A stretch of 64,000 nt of DNA, from the NCBI RefSeq assembly GCF_000168975.1, contig NZ_AAUW01000003.1, positions 248,001 to 312,000 on the forward strand, read 5' to 3'. This DNA is from Roseibium aggregatum IAM 12614. GTDB taxonomy: Bacteria > Pseudomonadota > Alphaproteobacteria > Rhizobiales > Stappiaceae. The translations under genes and the position numbers were made by a program. The number at the start of each line of letters is the position of its first letter. The stretch's first letter is position 1. The notes under the pieces were generated by a model, which saw only the letters and a program-made list of their open reading frames with translations, was not told where the DNA came from and ran no database searches. Shown one piece after another: positions 9,766 through 19,069 of this stretch.

Positions 9766-10353
9766 CTATTCTTTGTAGGGGTTCTTCGGACTCCGGTCGT
9801 CCGACAGGCTGCGCCTCGTCTCGCGCGTCAACTGCTCGATGGCATCGGCAAGGTGAACTTCCTGGATATTGTAGTCGCCGCGCGCCACGCGGATCTTGTG
9901 CGCCTCCAGCATGACCTCGCCCATCGCGACGCCTTCCGGCGGCACGAAGCGATAGCTGGCCAGTTCGATCAGCAGCCCGAGCGGGTCCCGGAAATAGATG
10001 GAATCCATGAAGCCGCGATCCTTCGGACCGCTGTGCGATATACCACGCGCATCAAGCCGCTCGGCGATCTGCCGGAAGGTCGCCTGCGACACGGCCAGCG
10101 CCAGATGATGGACACACCCCATGGTCTGCGGGGCCGGTTCCGGGTCCGGCTTTCGGTCTTCGCTGGTGAAGATCGTGATGAGGCGGCCATCGCCCGGATC
10201 GAAATAAAGGTGGCTCTGGTCGGCAGCGTCCAGATTGGGCTGTTCGAACACGAACGGCATTCCCAGGAGACCTTCCCAGAAATCGATGGACGTCTGCCTG
10301 TCTGCGCCCACAAGAGTGATGTGATGCACGCCCTGTGTCTGGATTTTTTCCAT
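9766..10353 (-). CDS. VOC-family (glyoxalase/extradiol dioxygenase fold) protein
   Basis: 195-aa metal-dependent VOC protein with two beta-alpha-beta-beta-beta modules. The first holds GVHHITLVGAD with its metal His, the second CVHHLALAV. A Glu metal ligand is likely in DPLGLLIELASY. The start is set by an excellent GGGAGGAA site 5 bp upstream of the ATG at 10353, removing 20 extra residues. It is like ring-cleaving dioxygenase or glyoxalase relatives, but the substrate cannot be assigned. It diverges from the DMT exporter at 10541. Confidence 0.82.
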   Translation of the reverse strand: MEKIQTQGVHHITLVGADRQTSIDFWEGLLGMPFVFEQPNLDAADQSHLYFDPGDGRLITIFTSEDRKPDPEPAPQTMGCVHHLALAVSQATFRQIAERLDARGISHSGPKDRGFMDSIYFRDPLGLLIELASYRFVPPEGVAMGEVMLEAHKIRVARGDYNIQEVHLADAIEQLTRETRRSLSDDRSPKNPYKE

Positions 10354-10540
10354 GAATTTCCTCCCGGTTCGGCGCAGTTTAATGGGCATCTGCGTGCAAA
10401 GGCAAACAGCCACCCTCTTTCCTTCTGCACGAAAAACGCTAAGCTTGTTTCAACTGCAACAAATAGCCTTATCCGAGTCTTGCCCGTGCCCCGGCCCCGA
10501 AGCGCCGCCGCATCCGCATGCCCTTCGGCAAGGATTCACG

Positions 10541-11521
10541 ATGGACATGCCCACTCAAAAGCCGGAGCCTTCCGAGGCAACCGGCAACCGTCTTCAACGC
10601 AAGGTGACACGCCTGACGGAGAACCTCCCGTCAAACACTATCGGCGCACTCTGGATCCTTCTGGCCGCATTTCTGTTCTCGATCATGGTCACCCTCATCA
10701 AGCTGCTGGGCAAGGACCTGACGGTGTTCCAGATCCTGGTGATCCGCCAGGCCGTCATGCTGGCGATCGTTGCTCCTAAGATCCTCAGCGGCCTGCCGAC
10801 CTCCCTGGTGACGAAGCGTCCCGGGCTGCAAATCACCCGTATCGTGTTCGCCACCACAGCCATGCTCTGCGGCTTCACGGCGGTCATCGAACTGCCTCTG
10901 GCCGATGCCACGGCCATCAGCTTCTCCAAGACATTCTTCCTGACGATCTTCGCCATCTGGTTTCTGGGTGAAACGGTCGGGGTGCACCGATGGGGCGCGA
11001 CAATCGTCGGGTTTCTGGGGGTTGTGATGATGCTGCGCCCGCAAGGCGACGGGCTGGTCGACCCCTATGCGCTGCTCGCCATTGCAGGGGCGGCCTGCGC
11101 CGGCATGGTCATGATCGTCGTCCGTCTGCTGACGCGCACGGATCCCCCAGTCACCATCCTGACCTACCAGGCCTTCGGGGTCGGGCTGATCATGGTTATT
11201 CCAGCCGTGATGACGTGGCAGACCCCGACGCTGGAACAATGGGGGCTACTGATCTGTATCGGCATCATCTCCTGGGCCGCCCAGATGGCCAATATCCGAG
11301 CGTTTCGTGCAGGCGAAGCCACGGCCATCGCCTCCCTCGACTACACCCGGCTTCTCTACGCCACCATTTTCGGCGCTCTTGTGTTCCACCAGTGGCCCCG
11401 TGTGGAAACGCTGGCCGGGGCCGCCGTCATCATCGCCGCCTCGATCTACACGGTCCGCCGCGAGGCCAAACGCGGCCAGAAACTGGCCAGGGCCTCGGAC
11501 GGACGCGGGTACAATAGCTGA
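10541..11521 (+). CDS. DMT-superfamily (EamA) transporter
   Basis: 326-aa inner-membrane carrier with a hydrophilic N-terminus of about 35 aa, then about ten transmembrane segments in two EamA repeats (ALWILLAAFLFSIMVTLIK; IELPLADATAISFSKTFF). The ATG at 10541 is preceded by AAGG. Longer in-frame starts would overlap the divergent VOC gene and its ribosome-binding site. The substrate is unknown. It is a distant paralogue of the protein at 274-1275. Confidence 0.85.
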   Translation: MDMPTQKPEPSEATGNRLQRKVTRLTENLPSNTIGALWILLAAFLFSIMVTLIKLLGKDLTVFQILVIRQAVMLAIVAPKILSGLPTSLVTKRPGLQITRIVFATTAMLCGFTAVIELPLADATAISFSKTFFLTIFAIWFLGETVGVHRWGATIVGFLGVVMMLRPQGDGLVDPYALLAIAGAACAGMVMIVVRLLTRTDPPVTILTYQAFGVGLIMVIPAVMTWQTPTLEQWGLLICIGIISWAAQMANIRAFRAGEATAIASLDYTRLLYATIFGALVFHQWPRVETLAGAAVIIAASIYTVRREAKRGQKLARASDGRGYNS

Positions 11522-11550
11522 AGGATCAGGCGACAAGTTAGCCTGCCGGC

Positions 11551-12189
11551 TCAGGCAAGCACGTGCCAGAAATCCAGATCGACGCTGTCAGGGTCAAACA
11601 GGTTCAAAAGCGGCGCGCAGGCCGCGTTCGAGACATAGCCTGCGCAGATCTCCCGGGCAGCGCCTTCCGTCTCGACAAGGCAGATCTCAGAATAGGTATC
11701 GTCCCCTGCCCGCGCCATCAGATGTGCCCGGACCTCCGGCAAGGCGGCAAGATACTCCTGCTCGATCCGTCTGGAAGCGGCCATCAGCGCCTCTTCAGAA
11801 AAGCTGCCATCCCTACTGGGACGAAACGTACCGAATTCGATTGCCGAAAATCCCTCTGGCACCGCGTCGAGGTCAAGCATCAGCCGGTTGAGGCACAGGC
11901 GGATGCTGCCGGGCTCCAGCAGTTCCATGAAAGCTCTGGAGCTTGCCGCCTGCATATGCGCCTCGGACATGGCTGCGAAACTGGCTTCGTCTCTTGCCAG
12001 AATTGCATCAGCATAGTCCCCTGTTGCATTGCCCAGAAAGCAGTGGAAGGCGATGCCCGGCTGGTTGCTCAGGAATTCCTTCTGCCACAGGCGGGCGGCA
12101 GCTATCAGCTCGGGCAGGCCGACGCCTGGTTTTGCTTCGTAACGGGCAAAGCCCATCACCTTCATCGGTCCCAGATCTTTTCGCAGCAT
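11551..12189 (-). CDS. Uncharacterised protein with possible tandem dimeric alpha/beta-barrel folds
   Basis: 212 aa with no signal peptide or membrane segment. Each half reads like a small ferredoxin-like module (KVMGFARYEAKPGV near the start, FSAIEFGTFRPSRDGS in the middle), similar in pattern to antibiotic-biosynthesis monooxygenase or stress-responsive barrel proteins. That assignment is tentative. The ATG at 12189 has AAAGGA upstream. It is divergently transcribed from the WYL regulator at 12327, a likely controller. It ends 29 bp from the convergent DMT gene. Confidence 0.7.
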   Translation of the reverse strand: MLRKDLGPMKVMGFARYEAKPGVGLPELIAAARLWQKEFLSNQPGIAFHCFLGNATGDYADAILARDEASFAAMSEAHMQAASSRAFMELLEPGSIRLCLNRLMLDLDAVPEGFSAIEFGTFRPSRDGSFSEEALMAASRRIEQEYLAALPEVRAHLMARAGDDTYSEICLVETEGAAREICAGYVSNAACAPLLNLFDPDSVDLDFWHVLA

Positions 12190-12326
12190 GAGATGTCCTT
12201 TCGTGTTTCAGCTGCCCGCTCTATAGAAGGGACCAGAGACAGTTTCTGTCAGGGGGATATGGTCAAGATCTCTCCAAAGCGCCTTGTTGCAAGCGCCTTC
12301 AGAAACCGGCCGGAGACCAACTGCCC

Positions 12327-12992
12327 ATGCGAACCATCAGGCTGTTTTCCATTCTGGATGCCCTGCGCAGCCGCAGGAGCGCGGTTCCGGCTGCGATGCT
12401 GGCCGACATGCTCGGCGTGACGGAACGCACGATCTATCGGGACATGGCCACATTGAAGGCCATGGGGGCTCCCATTCGCGGCGAAGGCGGGGTCGGCTAC
12501 ATTCTTGAACGCGGCTATTTCCTGCCACCGATGCAGTTCGATCCGAACGAGCTGGACGTCATCCTGCTTGGCATTCGCATGGTGAAGGCACGCGGTGATG
12601 CTGTCATGAGGGAAACGGCCGAACGGGTACTCGGCAAGCTCGGTGCGGTTCTTTCCGAGGGCGAGCGCTCGCTGAACCGTCCGCTGCTTGCCGTCGGCAA
12701 GGCTTCCTCTGCACTCGGTCAGGACGCCCTGTCACCGCTGCGCGATGCCATTCGCAAACGGCGCAAGGTGCAGCTGAGCTATGCCGACATGCAGGAGCGA
12801 GTCAGTGATCGCCTCACCCGCCCGCTGGGACTGACCGCCTTCGAAAGTGTCTGGGTGTTGACAGCCTGGTGCGAAATGCGCGGCGGCTTCCGCAATTTCC
12901 GTCTGGACCGCATCAGGAGCTACAAGGTGACAGAAACACGGTTTCCGATGGAACCTGGCAAGGAATTTCAGGACTATCTGAAGACGTTGTGA
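12327..12992 (+). CDS. YafY-type HTH-WYL transcriptional regulator
   Basis: 221-aa DNA-binding regulator. The N-terminal winged helix-turn-helix (about 1-60) contains AAMLADMLGVTERTIYRDMATLKAMG. The C-terminal WYL domain (about 135-215) contains VQLSYADMQERVSDRLTRPLGL and VWVLTAWCEMRGGFRNFRLDRI, which probably bind a small ligand or nucleic acid. It sits divergent to the unknown gene at 11551-12189, suggesting local control of that gene. The ligand is unknown. Confidence 0.88.
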   Translation: MRTIRLFSILDALRSRRSAVPAAMLADMLGVTERTIYRDMATLKAMGAPIRGEGGVGYILERGYFLPPMQFDPNELDVILLGIRMVKARGDAVMRETAERVLGKLGAVLSEGERSLNRPLLAVGKASSALGQDALSPLRDAIRKRRKVQLSYADMQERVSDRLTRPLGLTAFESVWVLTAWCEMRGGFRNFRLDRIRSYKVTETRFPMEPGKEFQDYLKTL

Positions 12993-13027
12993 GGCAGACC
13001 CAGGCAAGCCACACGGACCTCGACTGG

Positions 13028-13056
13028 CGGAAGCGCCTTTTTTCAGAGCGCTTCCG
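13028..13056. terminator. Hairpin between convergent genes
   Basis: A perfect 9-bp stem, CGGAAGCGC (13028-13036) with GCGCTTCCG (13048-13056), lies between the ends of the WYL regulator and the fadD-like gene. The T-rich run is in the loop rather than after the stem, so it is not a standard intrinsic terminator. It may act in either direction. Confidence 0.5.
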
Positions 13057-13077
13057 GTGTTGTCAGGCAGCAAACGC

Positions 13078-14748
13078 TCAGGCGCTCTTGGCTTCCGCCT
13101 CAGCCCGTTTCCGGGCTTCCTCCTCGACCAGTTCCTTTTTCGACAATTTACCGACCATGGTTTTCGGCAGCTCGTCGCGGAACTCGAAGTCGCGAGGCAA
13201 TTCGATGGCCGACAAATGGTCCTTCAGGAAGGTCTTCATGTCGTCGGCCGTCAGCGAGTGGCCTTCCTTCAGCTTGATGAAGGCTTTCGGGCTCTGCCCG
13301 CGATAGGCATCCGGCACGGCAATGACGATGGTCTCATCGACCGCCTCGTGCTGATAGATCGCTTCCTCGATGACGCGCGGATAGACATTGTAGCCTGAAC
13401 ACAGGATCAGATCCTTGATCCGGTCGACCAGATAGATGAAGCCGCCGTCGTCCAGATAGCCAACGTCGCCGGTATGCAGATAGCCGTCCCGGGTAATGGT
13501 TTCCGCGGTCGCGTCGTCCCGCTTCCAGTACCCCTTCATCACCTGGGGACCGTGTAGCAGCAACTCGCCTTTTTCCCCGGCCGGAACCTCGGTCTCGCGG
13601 TCTTCGATACTGACGAACCGGGCACTTGTTCCCGGCACCAGCCGGCCGATGGAGCCCGCCCGGCGGCTGTCATCCAGCGGATTGACCGCGGCAACGGGTG
13701 ACGTTTCCGTCAGACCGTAGCCTTCCACAAGAATACAGCCGGTGATCTTTTCGAAGCTTTCCTTGACCTCAACCGGTAAGGGCGCCCCACCCGACAGGCA
13801 GATCCGTATGCTGGTCAGGTCGTAATTGGCAGTCATGGGTGAATTGTTGATGGCCGTATAGATCGTCGGCACACCCGGAAACAGGGTCACCTTCTTGCGC
13901 TTGACCGCATCCAGCAGGGACTTCAGGTCAAAGCGCGGCTGCAACACCATTTCCGCGCCCAGGATGATCGACAGGTTTTGCGCCACCGTCATCGCGAAAA
14001 CGTGGAAGAACGGCAGCACGCACAGCATCTTTTCTTCGCCCGGCCGCGCCTTTTCGAAGACGCAGCGCATCTGCTCGATGTTGGCGGACAGGTTCCGATG
14101 CGTCAGCATGGCGCCCTTGGGAACGCCGGTGGTGCCACCCGTATACTGCAGCACGGCGACATCGTTGGTCGGGTCTATTTTGACCGGCTTCGGCTGGTCG
14201 CCCTTCTTCTGCAGGTCCTCGAAGCGGACATGCGCATCGTCACGGGGAATGTCGGCCAGTTCCTTGCGCTTGAACAGGCTGAACAGCACTTTCTTGATCG
14301 TCGGCAGACACCAGGCCATCGGGCAGACGATGATCTTGTCGAGCACGCGTTCCTTACGCACCTCCTCGACCTTGTCGTAGATCACCTTCAGATCCATGGT
14401 CACCATGATGCGCACATCCGCATCACGCGCCTGAAACGACAATTCGCGCTCCACATAAAGCGGATTGAAGTTGGCGACCGTGCCGCCGATCTTCAGAACC
14501 GCGAAGTAGAAGATGGTGTAATAGGGCGTGTTGGGCAGACAGAGGCCGACATGAACACCCGGGCCAACGCCCATTGCCTGCAGTCCGGCGGCCGTTCTGT
14601 CGACGAGTGCACCGATTTCGGCATAGCTCCACGTCTTGCCCATGAAATCACAGGCCGGACGGGCGCCATATTGCGCAACGGTCGTCTCGAGATACTCGTG
14701 TACTGGACGAGGCTTAAACGCCGCGTTCCACTCCTCCGCAGTCGTCAT
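13078..14748 (-). CDS. fadD: Long-chain fatty-acid-CoA ligase
   Basis: 556-aa AMP-forming acyl-CoA synthetase that activates fatty acids for beta-oxidation or lipid synthesis. Motifs in order: P-loop YTGGTTGVPKGA, FFHVFAM, GYGLTETSP, the adenylate-binding YLHTGDVGYLDDGGFIYLVDRIKD and the C-terminal catalytic-lysine region PKTMVGKLSKKEL. The start at 14748 (MTTAEEWN) follows TTGGAG; an upstream ATG would add ten residues. The C-terminus is Lys/Ala/Glu-rich. The length and motifs match FadD, although the precise chain-length preference is not visible. Confidence 0.9.
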   Translation of the reverse strand: MTTAEEWNAAFKPRPVHEYLETTVAQYGARPACDFMGKTWSYAEIGALVDRTAAGLQAMGVGPGVHVGLCLPNTPYYTIFYFAVLKIGGTVANFNPLYVERELSFQARDADVRIMVTMDLKVIYDKVEEVRKERVLDKIIVCPMAWCLPTIKKVLFSLFKRKELADIPRDDAHVRFEDLQKKGDQPKPVKIDPTNDVAVLQYTGGTTGVPKGAMLTHRNLSANIEQMRCVFEKARPGEEKMLCVLPFFHVFAMTVAQNLSIILGAEMVLQPRFDLKSLLDAVKRKKVTLFPGVPTIYTAINNSPMTANYDLTSIRICLSGGAPLPVEVKESFEKITGCILVEGYGLTETSPVAAVNPLDDSRRAGSIGRLVPGTSARFVSIEDRETEVPAGEKGELLLHGPQVMKGYWKRDDATAETITRDGYLHTGDVGYLDDGGFIYLVDRIKDLILCSGYNVYPRVIEEAIYQHEAVDETIVIAVPDAYRGQSPKAFIKLKEGHSLTADDMKTFLKDHLSAIELPRDFEFRDELPKTMVGKLSKKELVEEEARKRAEAEAKSA

Positions 14749-15051
14749 TACGTTCTCCAACGCGTTTTGTCGCTTCACTGCGCGGACGGGCCTTCATCCT
14801 GAAATTTCGCGATCGGGATACCATCCAGGGCGCGAAAAGGTCCTCCTCCAGGGCCCGGCCACCAACGAGGCGCCACCTCTTTGGGTCTTTCCTGACATGA
14901 CGCAACCTTCCGTTCACGTCAACTCGCGACGTAACGACACCTGGTCATTTTTTGCGCGCGAAGAACCATACGGTTAAGATAAGCCTGCTGAGGAAATTGG
15001 CAATAGAGCCGTCAAATCAAAAACTTATCAAGGCCGTCACCGGAAGGCGGT
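14749..15051. other. Intergenic stretch without recognised gene
   Basis: About 300 bp between fadD and the AAA ATPase gene. No open frame with a credible start, ribosome-binding site or family match is seen, and there is no obvious terminator or operator. It should hold the fadD promoter. Confidence 0.5.
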
Positions 15052-16209
15052 TTATCTCTTCGGCCAGCTCCACCGGGGTGTATCGACACTATCCACAACC
15101 GTCTCGCCAAGGTCCTTGCGTAGATTGTAGCGCATGCAGCCTGCTTCCGCCGACAGCTCGGACACCAGTTCTTCCGCATGGGAAACGACGATCACCTGCG
15201 TCTTTTCCGCGGCCCGCGCGATCAGCCGGGCGAGAGGTTGCAGCAATGCCGGATGGAGACTTGTCTCAGGCTCGTTCAGCACCACCAGAGGTGCCGGGCG
15301 CGGCGATAACAACGCCGCAGTCAACAACAGATACCGAAGCGTGCCGTCAGACAGTTCGCTGGCCCGCAGCTCCCGCAACAGACCCTTCTGCTGCATCAGC
15401 AATTCAAAATAGCCGTCATTGACCGATATCCGGATGGAAGCTCCTGGAAAAGCATCGTCGATTGCCTCTTCCAGTGCGCGCTCGTCGCCAATTTCCAGGA
15501 TGGTCTGGAGAGCGGCTGCCAGATCCCCACCATCCCCGCTCAAAACAGGTGTCCGTGTCCCGATCTTGGGGAACCGCGCGGGAGCGTCCCTGTCGGTGCG
15601 CAGATGATCATAAAAACGCCAGGCGCGCATGCGTTCGCGCAGGACCAGAAGTTCCAGCCCGTCGTTCGGATCGGCGGCATGGGTCATCATGCTGTCGAAG
15701 CGGGCAAGGTTCTGGAAAACCGGTATGCGTTGCCCCTGGGCATTGAGAACCCGTACCGTCGGGCCGTTTCTGGCTGCAATCTCGTTCGAGCGGGACAAGG
15801 CTTCGCCGGCCCACAGGGCCTCGGCCTTGATTTCCGGATCCATGGAAAACAGCGAACGCCCGGCATCAGCCGGCAGACCGAGATCTATCGCATAGCCGTA
15901 GTCCTCATCGGCAAAGCCCAGCTTCAGACTGACCATGCCCTTGCGCACGGTTCCCTGAACCGGCACCTCGCCCTGTTTCATGGCGCGGGAGAAAGCTTCC
16001 GGGCCGGCCCAGAGCGTCGAATTAAGGCCACCTTCTGCCGCCAGCGAGGCTATCGCCTGGCCTTGCGAGACTTCCGCCAGCAAACGGATCGACCGGTAAA
16101 GGCTCGATTTGCCGCTGCCGTTCGCACCCGTCACCAGAGTGATTCGGTCGAGCGGCAAGACGATGTCGCGCAGCGAGCGGTATCCGGAAACGGCAAGAGT
16201 GAGGATCAT
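15052..16209 (-). CDS. AAA ATPase of the RecF/OLD-like (AAA_21) class
   Basis: 385 aa. N-terminal Walker A at residues 29-37 (GANGSGKSS), late Walker B (VVLNEPETSLHP) with its catalytic Glu, and an H-loop (VVSHAEEL). This SMC/RecF-like split ATPase arrangement is found in DNA repair, defence and unknown proteins. No nuclease (TOPRIM) domain or adjacent partner gene is visible, so it is a stand-alone ATPase of unknown role. The start is at the edge of the ade-fragment region, which may supply its promoter. Confidence 0.82.
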   Translation of the reverse strand: MILTLAVSGYRSLRDIVLPLDRITLVTGANGSGKSSLYRSIRLLAEVSQGQAIASLAAEGGLNSTLWAGPEAFSRAMKQGEVPVQGTVRKGMVSLKLGFADEDYGYAIDLGLPADAGRSLFSMDPEIKAEALWAGEALSRSNEIAARNGPTVRVLNAQGQRIPVFQNLARFDSMMTHAADPNDGLELLVLRERMRAWRFYDHLRTDRDAPARFPKIGTRTPVLSGDGGDLAAALQTILEIGDERALEEAIDDAFPGASIRISVNDGYFELLMQQKGLLRELRASELSDGTLRYLLLTAALLSPRPAPLVVLNEPETSLHPALLQPLARLIARAAEKTQVIVVSHAEELVSELSAEAGCMRYNLRKDLGETVVDSVDTPRWSWPKR

Positions 16210-16234
16210 CGTCCAAAGACCTGTTTCTGCGTTC

Positions 16235-16339
16235 CTGATCCACCAGTTCGAACTTGTTGACGTCGAAGACGCCGAAATTGGTGATCTTCAGGTGCGTATT
16301 GACCGTCAGCGGCAGGAAGGGGACGTGCGCATTCCGAAA
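16235..16339 (-). pseudogene. Duplicated 3'-end fragment of adenine deaminase
   Basis: On the minus strand this reads [28 protein letters not shown], an imperfect copy of the last 32 or so codons of the ade gene ([28 protein letters not shown], ending at 16984). There is no start codon, no catalytic domain and no matching stop. It is a broken copy about 755 bp from the intact 3' end in the same orientation. A single + strand gene lies between the two copies. Confidence 0.88.
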
Positions 16340-16440
16340 GCTGGAGCGAGCCAGGCCCATTGATTTTTGTCTTGAGGAATTGCGTCATGCTACTTCTAGA
16401 TGCATATCCTGGTGCAATGCTCGAATGAAAGGTGTTGCCT

Positions 16441-16974
16441 TTGTATAACCCGAAAGAAGCGGTCGAAGACAGCCACGCGCTTAACCTGGCCATCCTGTTT
16501 TTTGCGGCCTGCGCTGTCGCGATCACAATTTATTTCCACCACGACAGCGGCTTGAAGTACTGGCTTTTAAAAGGCTTTGGCGAAACCACCCCCGGCAAGG
16601 TTGTCGTCATTATCGACGACAGGGACGATGGTTCGAGGCATCTTCGTTCCAATAGCCGGAACACTTTAAAGAACATCACAGCCTGGCAAGATGAAAGAAT
16701 CGTCGTTGAAATCAAGCCTGAGGACGCACCGGTTGAAACTCTGAATTTCAGGATAAAGCCTCAGGAGCTCATCCGAGAGACAGACGGGGCTCTGAACGTC
16801 ACTTATTTGCCGCTCAATCCGAAGATTGCCTATCCCACCCGCAGTTTGGACAGGTTCTCTCTCGACAGCCAGATCCTGCTCTGGTCCCTTGTTGCCGGAG
16901 CTATCCTCTTGGTCCTTGCGTTGCGAGCCGCACGGAAGTGGGCACGTTTTCGAACAGGATTGCACCGGTACTGA
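16441..16974 (+). CDS. Small two-TM membrane protein (possibly DUF3592-like)
   Basis: About 177 aa from a TTG with AAAGG 8 bp upstream; GTG at 16432 is an alternative. One transmembrane helix lies near the N-terminus (LAILFFAACAVAITIYF) and one near the C-terminus (ILLWSLVAGAILLVLAL), with a soluble region between them. The stretch NVTYLPLNPKIAYPTRS resembles the conserved pattern of DUF3592 proteins, but this is tentative. The gene is bracketed by two copies of the ade 3' end, runs opposite to its neighbours and has lower GC, suggesting acquisition by insertion. Confidence 0.7.
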   Translation: MYNPKEAVEDSHALNLAILFFAACAVAITIYFHHDSGLKYWLLKGFGETTPGKVVVIIDDRDDGSRHLRSNSRNTLKNITAWQDERIVVEIKPEDAPVETLNFRIKPQELIRETDGALNVTYLPLNPKIAYPTRSLDRFSLDSQILLWSLVAGAILLVLALRAARKWARFRTGLHRY

Positions 16975-16983
16975 AGGCGCGCA

Positions 16984-18705
16984 TCAACTCCCCTGATCGA
17001 TCAGTTCGAACTTGTTGACATCGAAGACGCCAAAATCGGTGATCTTCAGATGCGGAATGACCGGCAACGGCAGGAAGGCGACCTGAAGGAACGGTTCGGC
17101 CAGCGTGCAGCCGAGATCCTTGGCGGCGGCGCGCAGGTGCTCCAGCTCCTCCTTCACCGTTTCGAACGGTTCGAGGCTCATCAGTCCCGCCAGCGGCAGG
17201 GCGAGCTCGGCCTTCACCCCGCCCTTGTCGGCAACCGCAAATCCGCCCTTCATGGCGATCACCCGGTTGACCGCGTGGGCCATGGCTTCCTCGTCCGCGC
17301 CAACCACGCAGATGTTGTGGCTGTCATGGCCGACGGACGAAGCAATTGCGCCCTGTTTCATGCCGAAACCATTGACGAACCCGAGGCCGATGTTGCCCGT
17401 GCCCTTGTGCCGTTCGACGACGGCGACCTTCAGCACATCCTGGTCAAGATCGGCCAGCGTCTTGCCGCCGGTCACCGGCAGGGTGCGTTTAAGGTGTTCG
17501 GTGATGATCCTGCCCGGCACCACGCCGATGACGTCGGCCTCGCTGTTGCGCGCCGGAACGTCGAACTTTGACGCGGTGACCTCGCCGACATGCACGCTGT
17601 CGAGGCCAACCGGCGGGACGATGGTTCTTCTTGCAAAGGCCGCGTCCGTCGCCTGAACGCCGCCGCAGATCACTTGCGCCACGCGGCAATCGGCAAAGTC
17701 GCTCAATAGCACGATGTCTGCGCGCTTGCCCGGCGCGATCACGCCCTTGTCTTTCAGGCCGAAGGCATTGGCCGCCGACCAGCTTGCGGCCCGATAGGCA
17801 TCAAGCGGACGAATGCCCTTGGCGATCAGGCGGCGGATCATGCTGTCGAGATGGCCCTCTTCGGCGATATCCAGCGGGTTGCGGTCGTCCGTGCATAACG
17901 CGACGAACGCGGAAACATCCGGTGTCAGGATCGGGGCCAGCGCTTCCAGGTCCTTTGAGACGGAGCCTTCGCGCATCAGGATCGTCATGCCCTTGGCGAG
18001 CTTTTCCAGCGCCTCATCCGCGGAAGTTGCCTCATGATCGGTGCGAATGCCTGCGGCCAGATAACCGTTGAGGCCGATGCCCTGAAGCAGAGGCGCATGG
18101 CCGTCGATATGGCCGTCCTGAAAGGCGGCAAGCTTTGCCAGCACCTTGGGATCGCGCGCAAGCACACCTGGAAAATTCATGAATTCCGCAAGGCCGATCA
18201 CACTTGGATGATCGCGGAACGGCAGCAGGTCCTCGATTTCCAGACAGGCCCCCGCTGTTTCGAAAGCCGTTGCAGGAACGCAGGACGACAGGTTGACCCT
18301 GAGGTCCATCACCGTTTCCAGCGAACTGTCCAGGAAATAGCGTATCCCTTCGGCACCCAGCACATTTGCGATCTCATGCGGATCGCAAATGGCGGTGGTG
18401 ACACCGTGCGGCAGCACGCAGCGGTCAAACTCGAACGGTGTGACCAGAGACGATTCCACATGAAGATGCGTGTCGATGAAGCCGGGAACGGCGGTCAGTC
18501 CGCTGCCGTCGATGGTCTCCGCTGCCTCATACTGCCCGTGCGTGCCGACAATCCTGTCACCGACGATCGCAATATCCGTTTCGACCGTAGATCCGTCGAC
18601 AACGCTGAACAGGCTAACATTTTTTATCACCAGATCGGCAGGGCGCTCCCCTGCTCCAGCGGCAATCGCCCGTTCCAGAAACGCTTCGTCGTGTGTGGCC
18701 GGCAT
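16984..18705 (-). CDS. ade: Adenine deaminase
   Basis: 573-aa metallo-dependent amidohydrolase converting adenine to hypoxanthine and ammonia in purine salvage. It shows the metal-binding motif [44 protein letters not shown] and the deaminase-specific [14 protein letters not shown]. Length and motif order are normal for the family. It is transcribed alone. Its 3' end is duplicated at 16235-16339. The upstream region shows no purine-riboswitch pattern that I could recognise. Confidence 0.95.
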   Translation of the reverse strand: MPATHDEAFLERAIAAGAGERPADLVIKNVSLFSVVDGSTVETDIAIVGDRIVGTHGQYEAAETIDGSGLTAVPGFIDTHLHVESSLVTPFEFDRCVLPHGVTTAICDPHEIANVLGAEGIRYFLDSSLETVMDLRVNLSSCVPATAFETAGACLEIEDLLPFRDHPSVIGLAEFMNFPGVLARDPKVLAKLAAFQDGHIDGHAPLLQGIGLNGYLAAGIRTDHEATSADEALEKLAKGMTILMREGSVSKDLEALAPILTPDVSAFVALCTDDRNPLDIAEEGHLDSMIRRLIAKGIRPLDAYRAASWSAANAFGLKDKGVIAPGKRADIVLLSDFADCRVAQVICGGVQATDAAFARRTIVPPVGLDSVHVGEVTASKFDVPARNSEADVIGVVPGRIITEHLKRTLPVTGGKTLADLDQDVLKVAVVERHKGTGNIGLGFVNGFGMKQGAIASSVGHDSHNICVVGADEEAMAHAVNRVIAMKGGFAVADKGGVKAELALPLAGLMSLEPFETVKEELEHLRAAAKDLGCTLAEPFLQVAFLPLPVIPHLKITDFGVFDVNKFELIDQGS

Positions 18706-19069
18706 TTATTGTCTCCGATTCTCGTCCATCCCCGACAATACGGATGTTGAACGCTCCGGCAACGATTTCGCGAAGCTGTGGTAGGATGTCCCTGCCCGAA
18801 AGAGCAGGAAAGCCAATGGCCATCCGCCGCCGAGCCCGAGTTGGCAGCAGAAAACTGCCGTTACGAGACTTTCTGCAAATTTGTTACCGGGGCAGGTCAA
18901 ATTTTTTCGTGTTATTGCGCAGCAACTTACCGCGCCACGATACGGAAAACGTGCACTGCAAAACAAATAGCGATTGACAGCAGCGTCAATTGAACGAATA
19001 ATTTCATCACACTTAGTTATTATGATGCCGCCGACAAGAGCAGGCAGTTCCTGGGGAGGAGCAACACCG
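18706..19069. other. Divergent promoter region between ade and the ROK regulator
   Basis: 364 bp with no credible gene. It must hold the promoters of ade (leftward) and the fructose-type operon (rightward). AT-rich bases near 18895-19025 are a likely promoter zone. No clear operator palindrome was found. Confidence 0.5.

Noticed and set aside
18706-19069. Purine riboswitch upstream of adenine deaminase
   Set aside because: No three-way-junction pattern with the conserved loop residues could be found.
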